Origin: an uncultured Collinsella sp. | GTDB taxonomy: Bacteria; Actinomycetota; Coriobacteriia; Coriobacteriales; Coriobacteriaceae | DNA length: 39,644 bases | Direction: 5' to 3' | Assembly: GCA_900545555.1 (NCBI GenBank) | Contig: UQZI01000011.1 | Location: 1 to 39,644 of the forward strand | Part shown: in pieces, positions 15,034 to 21,762 of the stretch | Numbering within the stretch: the first letter of the stretch is position 1 | How the letters are laid out: the number at the start of each line of letters is the position of its first letter | Made by a program: the position numbers and the translations under genes | Notes under the pieces: model-generated | Seen by the model: the letters and a program-made list of their open reading frames with translations, nothing else | Database searches by the model: none | Told to the model about the DNA's origin: nothing

Positions 15034-15612
15034 ATGCAGGAGCTTGAGGATCGTATTCGCCATGACGGCATCGTAAAGGCCGGTAACGTCCTTAAGGTTG
15101 ATGCCTTCCTCAACCACCAATGCGACGTTGAGCTGTTCGACCACATGGGCGCCGAGTGGGCCCGTCTGTTCGAGGGCGTCGAGATCAACAAGATCCTGAC
15201 GATCGAGGCTTCGGGCATTGGCATGGCTTGCATTGCAGCCCAGCATTTTGGCGGCGTGCCGGTGGTCTTTGCCAAGAAGGCACAGTCCATCAACCTCGAC
15301 GGCGAGCAGTATGCCACGACCATCTACTCCTTTACCAAGCGGAAGGAGTACCCGGTCATCGTCGGCAAGCGCTTCCTGTCCGAGGGCGACAAGGTCCTGA
15401 TCATCGACGACTTTTTGGCCAACGGCTGCGCGCTCGAGGGTCTTATCAAGATCTGCGAGGCTGCAGGTGCCGAGGTATCCGGCATTGGCATTGCGGTGGA
15501 GAAGGGCTTCCAGGGCGGTGGCGATAAGCTCCGCGAGCGCGGCTTCCGCGTTGAAAGCCTAGCCCGTATCGCCGATATGGACTGCGATACCGGCGAGATC
15601 ACCTTCGCCTAA
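15034..15612 (+). CDS. xpt: Xanthine phosphoribosyltransferase
   Basis: Converts xanthine and PRPP to XMP for purine salvage. The 192-residue product has the Xpt length and motifs: EASGIGMACIAA near residue 64, YSFTKRKEYPVIV, and the PRPP loop VLIIDDFLANG (about 121-131). The ATG at 15034 follows GAGAAGGGG. A TAGACT at 14973-14978 may be the -10. Unlike Bacillus xpt, no purine riboswitch core could be recognised in the 157 bases upstream. The selenium and molybdenum genes later in the window suggest a possible molybdenum hydroxylase acting on purines elsewhere in the genome, but no such enzyme is encoded here. Confidence 0.93.
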   Translation: MQELEDRIRHDGIVKAGNVLKVDAFLNHQCDVELFDHMGAEWARLFEGVEINKILTIEASGIGMACIAAQHFGGVPVVFAKKAQSINLDGEQYATTIYSFTKRKEYPVIVGKRFLSEGDKVLIIDDFLANGCALEGLIKICEAAGAEVSGIGIAVEKGFQGGGDKLRERGFRVESLARIADMDCDTGEITFA

Positions 15613-15639
15613 GCGCGCAACACAAGCGATTGGTATGCG

Positions 15640-15675
15640 ATGTGACAAAGGGACTTTCCCTTTGTCACATTTTTT
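15640..15675 (+). terminator. Palindromic terminator after xpt
   Basis: A perfect stem from ATGTGACAAAGGGA (15640-15653) and TCCCTTTGTCACAT (15656-15669), with a minimal loop, followed by six T. Its AGGGAC core resembles that of the long palindrome at 16103-16173. Confidence 0.85.
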
Positions 15676-15706
15676 GTATGAGGGGAGGTTTTGTATGAGG
15701 GGAGGT
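15673..15706 (+). repeat. 17-bp tandem duplication of a Shine-Dalgarno/ATG unit
   Basis: TTTGTATGAGGGGAGGT occurs twice back to back (15673-15689, 15690-15706). Each copy has a strong ribosome binding sequence, AGGGGAGG. The first serves an ATG at 15695, the second the ATG at 15713, and both are in the same frame. The short frame from the first-copy ATG (15678) ends in TGA at 15696, overlapping the 15695 ATG. Confidence 0.85.
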
Positions 15707-15712
15707 GTTGAT

Positions 15713-16093
15713 ATGGATGAGAACAAGATGGGATGGCGCGAGTATGCGCGCTATGCCGCGATGGCGGCCGAAGAGTTGGCGCGCGATTGCGAGGTTCAGG
15801 TGTTTCGCGCGACGGGTCCGGGCGGACAAGGCGTGAACACGACGGACTCGGCGGTGCGTATGAAGCATGGGCCCACGGGGATTGTTGTGACGGCGCGCGA
15901 GAGCCGTAGTCAGTTTCAGAATCGCGCGAGCTGCCTGCGTAAGCTGCGCGCAGAGCTTGAGCGTCGTGGCCGTCCGCCGCGCCGTCGCGTCAAGACCAAA
16001 GTGCCCCAGCGATCGCGCCAGCGCAGGCTCAACGACAAGCACTTCAATGCGATTAAAAAGGCTAACCGTCGCAAGCCGGGCGGGGAGGAATGA
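15713..16093 (+). CDS. Small GGQ-domain release-factor-like protein (ArfB-like ribosome rescue)
   Basis: A 126-residue protein that keeps only the catalytic domain of class I release factors. The peptidyl-hydrolysis motif is in TGPGGQGVNTTDSAVR (GGQ at residues 37-39), followed by a very basic C-terminal tail rich in Arg and Lys. Stand-alone GGQ proteins with such tails (ArfB/YaeJ, PrfH-like) free stalled ribosomes, and no stop-codon recognition domain is present. An alternative start at 15695 adds six residues and also has a good ribosome site. No promoter is evident after the xpt terminator. The gene lies between two long palindromes, one 44 bases before and one 10 bases after it. Confidence 0.8.
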   Translation: MDENKMGWREYARYAAMAAEELARDCEVQVFRATGPGGQGVNTTDSAVRMKHGPTGIVVTARESRSQFQNRASCLRKLRAELERRGRPPRRRVKTKVPQRSRQRRLNDKHFNAIKKANRRKPGGEE

Positions 16094-16102
16094 TCTTCTC
16101 AA

Positions 16103-16173
16103 TAAGTTGCGGTGAAATAGGGACTGTTTCGCGGCTTTAACTGCATAAACAGTCCCTATTTCACCGCAACTTA
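16103..16173. repeat. Perfect 27-bp inverted repeat
   Basis: Arms at 16103-16129 and 16147-16173 are perfectly complementary (27 of 27) around a 17-base loop. The arms contain GGTGAAATAGGGACTGTTT. It sits between two convergent stops, 10 bases after the release-factor-like gene and 8 bases from the lipid kinase stop, with no T-run. It could serve as a bidirectional terminator or be a miniature mobile or REP-like element. Confidence 0.9.
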
Positions 16174-16180
16174 GGTGGGG

Positions 16181-17143
16181 TTAGCGGGTTGGGTGCCAGA
16201 CTTGGAGGGCGCCGGGTAGGATGTCCACCTCGATGCGCGAGGCGATAATGGGCTCGCCGTCGGCCTGGATGGGGTAGTCGGGCCCCTCAAAGGTGAGCTC
16301 GGCATGGCGGCAGCGGCGCATGCGTACCGGCGGAAGCTTGGTGTGGTGGCCGTCTTTGGCCGAAAGGAACATAGGTAGGGCTACCGCGCGAGGGACGGGG
16401 CCGCAGGCGTAGCAGACGTCGAATATACCGTCACAGGGGTCGGCGTCGGGACAGATGCGATAACCCGATCCATAGGTAGGGCCCAGCTGAATCGCCATGA
16501 TGATCGCCCTCACGCGCTCGGCGGGCGCGCCGTCAAAGCTGACCGTCATGGGGTAGTTGCGATAGCGCAGGCCAAACTGCTCAAGTCCCGAGAGGGTGTA
16601 GAGCGGAGCGCCCGTCAGGCCGGTCTTTTTGCGCAACTCGGTGGTGCCCAGGCCGATGGCGGCATCGATGCCGACCGAAAGCGTCTGGTCGTAGTACTCA
16701 ACGGTAGCCTCGCCGCTGCCGCTTGCGGGATTCCATGAGCGAATGCGCCCGATGTCCTGTCGCTGCAGCTCGCAGGTGAGCAGCGCGCCAAAATCCTTAC
16801 CGGAGAAATCGTCGATTCCGAGCGTCTGGGCAAAATCGTTGCCGGAGCCCACGGGCAGGACGGCAAGGGCGGGACGGATGGCCTCTTCCTGCGCCATGAG
16901 CCCATTGACAACCTCGTGGATCACGCCGTCGCCGCCGAGTGCGATAACGGTGCGATAGCCCTGAGCCTGTGCGGCAAGTCCCTTGGCATGTCCCATGCGC
17001 TCGGTTAGCATCAGGTCAAACTGGGATGCGCGTGCAGTCATGTCCAAAAAGCGCTGCAGGCGCTCGGCAACTTCATGCGCCGCACCCGACTGGGCGGCTG
17101 GGTTGGCGATGATGAGCGTGCGACCAAAATCAGTTGCGTGCAT
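16181..17143 (-). CDS. Diacylglycerol-kinase-family lipid kinase
   Basis: A 320-residue soluble kinase of the DAGK catalytic family (YegS/DgkB/BmrU type), expected to phosphorylate diacylglycerol or a related lipid at the membrane. The nucleotide-binding block IALGGDGVIHEVVNGL is at about 67-82, PVGSGNDFAQTLGI at about 97-110, and the C-terminal IQADGEP motif, a hallmark of the family, is present. The ATG at 17141-17143 is chosen because CGGGAG precedes it by 7 bases and the product then starts just before the first beta strand; upstream starts lack a site. It lies downstream of, and possibly in an operon with, the ClC gene. Confidence 0.9.
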   Translation of the reverse strand: MHATDFGRTLIIANPAAQSGAAHEVAERLQRFLDMTARASQFDLMLTERMGHAKGLAAQAQGYRTVIALGGDGVIHEVVNGLMAQEEAIRPALAVLPVGSGNDFAQTLGIDDFSGKDFGALLTCELQRQDIGRIRSWNPASGSGEATVEYYDQTLSVGIDAAIGLGTTELRKKTGLTGAPLYTLSGLEQFGLRYRNYPMTVSFDGAPAERVRAIIMAIQLGPTYGSGYRICPDADPCDGIFDVCYACGPVPRAVALPMFLSAKDGHHTKLPPVRMRRCRHAELTFEGPDYPIQADGEPIIASRIEVDILPGALQVWHPTR

Positions 17144-17230
17144 GGGGCGACTCCCGGCGTGTGGCATGACAGTGCGGTCGCGCTCGGGTCGAATTGCCCC
17201 CGATTGTGGCTGCACGGCGAATATTTACGT

Positions 17231-18652
17231 CTACTCTATCAGGTCGTTGTGGCGCTCGATAGCATCCGCTACCGTACCGCCCTCATCCACAATAAGCGAA
17301 CGGCGCTTGGGTGAGATGATGCGCTGGGCGGGGTACACGCCGCGGTGTCCGCCGGTTAGGTAGCTGATAAAGGCCACGATGACAAAGAACCCGGCGGCCG
17401 TGCCGTGGAACAGGTCGATGGCCATCATGCAGGTGGTGATGGGCACGTTGAGGCCGGCGCAGAACACGCCGAGCATGCCGAGAGCCGCCAGAAAACTGGG
17501 GTCAAGCCCGGTAAGGCAACCGATCCAGCCACCGAGTGCCGCACCGATGCCAAACAGGGGCGTGACCTCGCCGCCTTGGAAGCCGGCGCCCAGGGTGAGC
17601 GCCGTCACCACGAGCTTGATGGATGCGTCGGCAAGGGTCGTGTTACCGGAGAACCCGGCGCCCGAGAGCCAGGTGGCAAGGCCGGCATACTTCCAGGCGT
17701 CGAGCATCGCGTAGGCCACGAGCACCACGAGTGCGCCTATGAGTGCGCGGACGAGGTAATTGGTGATAAAGCGACTGTACAGGCTTTTGACGGTTCGAAC
17801 CGACCACGCAAAGAGGCGTGCCGTCAGGCCGAAGATAATGGCGCTGATAACAACGATGACGACCGTTGTGGGCGTCATAGCGGGAACGCTGGCGATGACA
17901 TTCACTTCGTACTCGGTACCCAGGGCGAGTGATGTAAAGTAGCCGGTAAACGACGCGACCAGGCAATAGATGCCCGCGGTGTAGTCGATCTTGCCGATAA
18001 AGCACATCTCCATGCCAAAGAAAGCTCCGGCAAGGGGCGAGCCGAATACGGCGCCAAAGGCCGACGAGATTCCGGCGAGCATGAGGTCGTGGTGGTCATG
18101 CTTTTTGAGGTGGGCGAGGCTCGAGATGTTGCTGGCGATGGTGCCGCCAATCTGCACCGCAGCTCCCTCGCGACCGGCCGATCCGCCCGTTAGGTGCGTG
18201 AGCGTGGAGCAGACGAAGGTGAGGACGGCCATGCGCATATGGATGAGGCGGGTGCCCAGAGCGGAGTCGATGACCAGGTTGTTACCGCGTTTGGCGGCAA
18301 GACCGTGGTTTTTGTACACCCATGCGGTGGCAACGCCCACAACGGGAAGAAGCGCGTAAATCCACGCATGGTGCTCGCGATAGTCGGTCGCGATATTCAA
18401 CGAGGCCAAAAACGCCCAAGCGGCAACGCCCATGGCAAGCGAGACGATGACGACGAGTACGAGCAACTTGGCGCTCGCGAGTAGGTTGCGGGCGTTGCGG
18501 CGCGTGTCGGCGGCCAAGAGATGCTCGGAGCGGGTAAGTTGATGCCTGCCTGCCGTGATGACGTCATTAAGGGAGAAAAAGCCGCCGTCGTCGAGCGACT
18601 GGGAATGATCCTGCGCCTCGTTTGCGCTTTCGGGTTTGTCGGTAAAAGCCAT
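17231..18652 (-). CDS. ClC-family anion transporter with fluoride-type (CLC-F) motifs
   Basis: A 473-residue multi-spanning ClC antiporter or channel. The first anion-site motif reads GNNLVID (residues 123-129) instead of the chloride-type GSGIP, and the gating-glutamate motif is GREGAAVQ (160-167, E162) instead of GREGPT. Both substitutions are hallmarks of the CLC-F branch, which exports fluoride in exchange for protons. The later motif GAGFQGGEVTPLFGIGAALG is normal. A soluble N-terminus of about 60 residues precedes the first helix, and the C-terminus is short without CBS domains. The ATG follows AGAGGAA. No fluoride riboswitch was recognised upstream, so the fluoride assignment rests on motifs alone. 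Confidence 0.85.
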   Translation of the reverse strand: MAFTDKPESANEAQDHSQSLDDGGFFSLNDVITAGRHQLTRSEHLLAADTRRNARNLLASAKLLVLVVIVSLAMGVAAWAFLASLNIATDYREHHAWIYALLPVVGVATAWVYKNHGLAAKRGNNLVIDSALGTRLIHMRMAVLTFVCSTLTHLTGGSAGREGAAVQIGGTIASNISSLAHLKKHDHHDLMLAGISSAFGAVFGSPLAGAFFGMEMCFIGKIDYTAGIYCLVASFTGYFTSLALGTEYEVNVIASVPAMTPTTVVIVVISAIIFGLTARLFAWSVRTVKSLYSRFITNYLVRALIGALVVLVAYAMLDAWKYAGLATWLSGAGFSGNTTLADASIKLVVTALTLGAGFQGGEVTPLFGIGAALGGWIGCLTGLDPSFLAALGMLGVFCAGLNVPITTCMMAIDLFHGTAAGFFVIVAFISYLTGGHRGVYPAQRIISPKRRSLIVDEGGTVADAIERHNDLIE

Positions 18653-18681
18653 ACGTTCCTCTTTTTGGTTGCAACAGGAGC

Positions 18682-18710
18682 ATTATAGAACGCGCCAAAC
18701 GTGACAAACC
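18682..18710 (-). promoter_or_regulatory. Probable promoter of the ClC gene
   Basis: On the minus strand a perfect TATAAT (18682-18687) lies 30 bases before the start codon. A good TTGTCA is only 14 bases upstream of it; at 17 bases the sequence is GGTTTG. Confidence 0.45.
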
Positions 18711-18800
18711 GGCAGGTTGATTTTCGGTTCTGTTTCGCCGTCCGTTACCGACAGGTGTATTCGCGGCCGCGGGCCAGGTCTTGAGCAAGCGGCGAGGGAT

Positions 18801-18806
18801 TATACT
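18801..18806 (+). promoter_or_regulatory. Candidate -10 of the moeA promoter
   Basis: TATACT lies 59 bases before the moeA start. The best -35-like hexamer, TTGAGC at 18781, is too close (14 bases), so this is tentative. Confidence 0.3.
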
Positions 18807-18864
18807 GAGATAAACATAAAGAATCGGCGCTTTTGTTGCGCGCCGCAGCATGCTAGAGGTGTAT

Positions 18865-20127
18865 ATGGCTGAGAAACTCATTCCGTTGGAGGACGCACAG
18901 GCGATCGTCTTGTCGCACGTGAATCGCACCGAAGTTGTCGAGATTCCCGTGTGGCAGGCGGCCGGTCTTCCCCTGGCCGAGGACGCCACGGCCGATATCG
19001 ACATCTCTCCGTTTGCCAACAGCGCCATGGATGGATATGCCGTGCATGCCGTCGACCTCGCCAAAGCGTCCACCAATGCGCCCGTGACGCTTTTCGTCGT
19101 GGGGCACGAAGCCGCGGGCCATGTGTTCGATGGCGTAATCGCCCCGGGCGAGACTGTCCGCATCATGACAGGCGCGCCGGTGCCCGAGGGTGCGGATGCT
19201 GTGGTGAAATACGAGATCGTCGAGGTGCTTGACGGCGACGGCAACGAGGGCTCGCACGTGAGCTTTTCGGCGCCTGCTAAAGTGGGGGAGAACGTTCGCT
19301 CTGCCGCCGAGGAGGCCCATGCCGGCGACGTCGTGATGCGTGCCGGCGAGGTTGTGGCCCCGGCCGGCGCTGGCCTGCTGGCAAGCGCCGGTTACGCGAG
19401 CGTGAAGGTCCATGCCGCTCCGCGCGTGGGCATTATCTCGCTGGGGACGGAACTGGTCACGCCGAGTAAGGTACCGGCGCGCGGTCAGATTCGCGATTCC
19501 AACTCCTCGGCGTTGATGGCCGAAGCGCTCGATGCCGGCGCCGAGCCGGTGTTCTATGGCATTGCGCCCGATGATGAGCAGGCGATTGCCGAGCTGGTGC
19601 ATCGCGCCGTGCAGGAGTGCGATTTTGTCATTACGAGCGGCGGCGCCTCTGCGGGCGATTACGACTACGTGACGGCGCTGGTCAAGCGCGAGGGCGAGGT
19701 GCTCTTCGACCGCATCTCGATGCGTCCTGGCAAAGCCATCACGTTTGGCCTGCTTGGGGGCAAGCCGTATTTGGGGCTTTCGGGCAATCCCGCGGCGGCG
19801 TATGTGGGCTTTGAGATGCTCGCGCGCCCGGCGATTCGCAAGATGCGCGGTTTTGCCGAGGGGGCGCGTCCCGTGCAGCAGGCGACGCTCACGCACGGCG
19901 TGAAAAAGCGACAGCATCGCCGCTTCTTCGATCGCGCCACGGTTTTGCGCGACTCCGAGACCGGTGAGCTGTTGGTGACCGAGGCCAAGACGCAGAATTC
20001 GGCGCTGCTCGGCACGATGCAGCGGGCCAACTGCCTGTTGCGTATTGACGAAGGTCCGTGCGACCTTGCGGCGGGCGATGTCGTGGACGTTGTTCGCGTC
20101 GACCTGCCTGAGGGCGCCGTGTTGTAG
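18865..20127 (+). CDS. moeA: Molybdopterin molybdenumtransferase
   Basis: Inserts molybdate into adenylylated molybdopterin to complete the molybdenum cofactor. The 420-residue product has the normal MoeA length. The N-terminal SAMDGYAV motif, RIMTGAPVPEGADAVV, the molybdopterin-binding-domain loop TSGGASAGDYDYV and SGNPAAAYVGF are all intact, and domain IV follows. The ATG at 18865 is preferred since AGAGGT lies 6 bases before it. The gene for a MogA/MoaB protein follows with its Shine-Dalgarno overlapping the moeA stop, and modABC lies after a terminator. Together these show an active molybdenum-enzyme lifestyle. Confidence 0.95.
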   Translation: MAEKLIPLEDAQAIVLSHVNRTEVVEIPVWQAAGLPLAEDATADIDISPFANSAMDGYAVHAVDLAKASTNAPVTLFVVGHEAAGHVFDGVIAPGETVRIMTGAPVPEGADAVVKYEIVEVLDGDGNEGSHVSFSAPAKVGENVRSAAEEAHAGDVVMRAGEVVAPAGAGLLASAGYASVKVHAAPRVGIISLGTELVTPSKVPARGQIRDSNSSALMAEALDAGAEPVFYGIAPDDEQAIAELVHRAVQECDFVITSGGASAGDYDYVTALVKREGEVLFDRISMRPGKAITFGLLGGKPYLGLSGNPAAAYVGFEMLARPAIRKMRGFAEGARPVQQATLTHGVKKRQHRRFFDRATVLRDSETGELLVTEAKTQNSALLGTMQRANCLLRIDEGPCDLAAGDVVDVVRVDLPEGAVL

Positions 20128-20137
20128 GAGGAATGCT

Positions 20138-20617
20138 GTGGAGTTGAAGATTTCGATTGTGACGTGCTCGGATACGCGCGATCTTGCCCAGGACGAGGCT
20201 GGGGCTGCACTCGAGGAGCTTATCGAGGCGCAGGGCTGGACGGTCGCCTCACATGTGGTTGTGCGCGACGACGTCAGCGAGATCGGTGATGCCATTGTGG
20301 AAGCCGCCGATGAGTGCCACGCCAATGTCGTGCTCACCTGCGGCGGCACGGGGCTTTCGATGCGCGATGTGACGCCCGAGGCGACGTGTGCCGTCTGCGA
20401 CCGCGATGTGCCGGGTATTGCCGAGGCGATCCGTGCGTACTCCATGACCAAGACGCGCCGCGCCATGCTCTCGCGCGCCGTGTGCATGCAGCGTGGGTAT
20501 ACGCTTGTCATCAACTTTCCGGGATCCACGAAGGCCGCCTGCGAAAGCTGGGAGGCCGTGAGCGATCAGCTGGAGCATGCGGCTCAGATGACAGCAGGAG
20601 GCGGGCACGCCAAATAA
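20138..20617 (+). CDS. MogA/MoaB family molybdenum cofactor protein
   Basis: A 159-residue molybdopterin-binding protein that adenylylates molybdopterin before MoeA adds the metal. Motifs are VVLTCGGTGLSMRDVTPEAT (about 62-81) and INFPGSTKAA near residue 126. MoaB and MogA are hard to separate by eye; the role with MoeA is the same. The start is GTG at 20138, set by AGGAGGA (20126-20132), which overlaps the moeA TAG; the two are surely co-transcribed. A terminator follows. Confidence 0.9.
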   Translation: MELKISIVTCSDTRDLAQDEAGAALEELIEAQGWTVASHVVVRDDVSEIGDAIVEAADECHANVVLTCGGTGLSMRDVTPEATCAVCDRDVPGIAEAIRAYSMTKTRRAMLSRAVCMQRGYTLVINFPGSTKAACESWEAVSDQLEHAAQMTAGGGHAK

Positions 20618-20630
20618 GCGCACTACCTGC

Positions 20631-20665
20631 GGCGGAGTAACCTTACGGGCTGCTCCGCCTTTTAT
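20631..20665 (+). terminator. Terminator after the moeA operon
   Basis: GGCGGAG (20631-20637) and CTCCGCC (20653-20659) pair, followed by TTTTATTT. Confidence 0.75.
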
Positions 20666-20708
20666 TTGCGCCCAAGGGGACGGCATTCTGTAGGCATGCC
20701 TGAAACTA

Positions 20709-20761
20709 TATTCTCAGACGAGAATAATTTCTCAGAATCATTATTCGCACCGAAGTATAAT
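20709..20761 (+). promoter_or_regulatory. Promoter and operator-like region of modABC
   Basis: A perfect TATAAT (20756-20761) has no good -35. Immediately upstream are overlapping symmetric elements: TATTCTC-AGAC-GAGAATA (20709-20726), GAATAAT with ATTATTC (20722-20728, 20740-20746) and a direct repeat TTCTCAGA (20711, 20729). The layout suggests control by a DNA-binding regulator, plausibly molybdate-responsive. It does not look like a molybdenum-cofactor riboswitch. Confidence 0.5.
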
Positions 20762-20821
20762 CTAATTACAGAATAAAGCCTGCGGCGAGGTGCCCGGGTG
20801 TATCGTTCGAAAGGGTTGAAC

Positions 20822-21694
20822 ATGTTCGATATGGTTTCTCGCCGCGGATTCGTCTCGCTCTCTGCTGTCGCCGCTGCCGGCCTTGGCCTTGCCGGCTGCT
20901 CCGGCAACAAGACGTCTGAGCCGACTGGCTCCGATGCCGGTTCTGCTAAGGCATCTTCCAAGAAAGCTGTCGAGCTTCAGGTCTTCGCTGCCAACTCTCT
21001 CGAGAAGGCCCTGCCCGAGGTCCAGGAGCTCTACACCGATCAGACCGGCACCACCTTTGCCGACACGCAGTTTAAGGCCTCCGGCGACCTCGTCGAGCAG
21101 ATGCGTGCCGGCGCCACGGTCGACGTGCTCATCACGGCCTCCAAGGGCACCATGGACGACGCCGAGGCCGCCGAGCTCGTCGACGCCGACACGCGTGAGG
21201 ATATGTTCGTCAACGATCTTGTGGTCATTCGCGCCGAGGGCTCCGACACCAAGGTCGAGGCCATCGCCGACGTCGCGAACCTGGACGGCAAGATCGCCAT
21301 CGGCGACGCCAAGACCGTTCCTGCCGGCAAGTACGCCAACCAGGCCCTGGCTTCTGTGGGCCTCTACACCGGTACCGAGGGTGACGATGGCGAGTACGCA
21401 CCCGAGATCGCCAACAAGGTAGCGCTGGCCGACAAAGTTGGTACCGCTGCCGCCTATGTGTCCATAGGCGACTGCGTGGCCGGTTTTGTCTACAGCTCCG
21501 ATATCTTCCGCTACGACGGCATCGAGGAGGCGTTCGTGTGTCCTGAGGACTCGCATAAGCCCATCGTGTATCCGGGCGCTGTCGCCGATGGCTCCGAGCA
21601 TGCCGACGAAGCAAAGGCGTTCATCGACTTTTGCCTGTCCAACAAGAAGGCTCAGAAGATTTGGGCTAAGTACGGCTTTGAGCTTTCCGCGTAG
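20822..21694 (+). CDS. modA: Molybdate ABC transporter substrate-binding lipoprotein
   Basis: Captures molybdate (or tungstate) outside the membrane and hands it to ModB. The 290-residue precursor has a lipoprotein signal with GLAGC at about 22-26 (lipidated Cys26) and a twin arginine (SRRGF, residues 6-10), suggesting a possible Tat-exported lipoprotein. A Ser/Thr/Lys linker follows, then the mature ModA fold (VFAANSLEKALPEV, ASGDLVEQMRAGATVDVLITA, ending in a Lys-rich helix). The ATG at 20822 follows AAAGGG by 6 bases. It is first in modABC, 68 bases before modB. Confidence 0.93.
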   Translation: MFDMVSRRGFVSLSAVAAAGLGLAGCSGNKTSEPTGSDAGSAKASSKKAVELQVFAANSLEKALPEVQELYTDQTGTTFADTQFKASGDLVEQMRAGATVDVLITASKGTMDDAEAAELVDADTREDMFVNDLVVIRAEGSDTKVEAIADVANLDGKIAIGDAKTVPAGKYANQALASVGLYTGTEGDDGEYAPEIANKVALADKVGTAAAYVSIGDCVAGFVYSSDIFRYDGIEEAFVCPEDSHKPIVYPGAVADGSEHADEAKAFIDFCLSNKKAQKIWAKYGFELSA

Positions 21695-21762
21695 TGCGGC
21701 TTGGCGCGATAATTCCATCGTTTTGTGTTTAACTCCGTCCTTGTATTCTCTTGGAGCTTTTC

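Noticed and set aside
18653..18864. Fluoride riboswitch for the ClC gene, or molybdenum-cofactor riboswitch for moeA, in the shared upstream region
   Set aside because: Neither consensus core was recognisable on either strand, and the available space is small.
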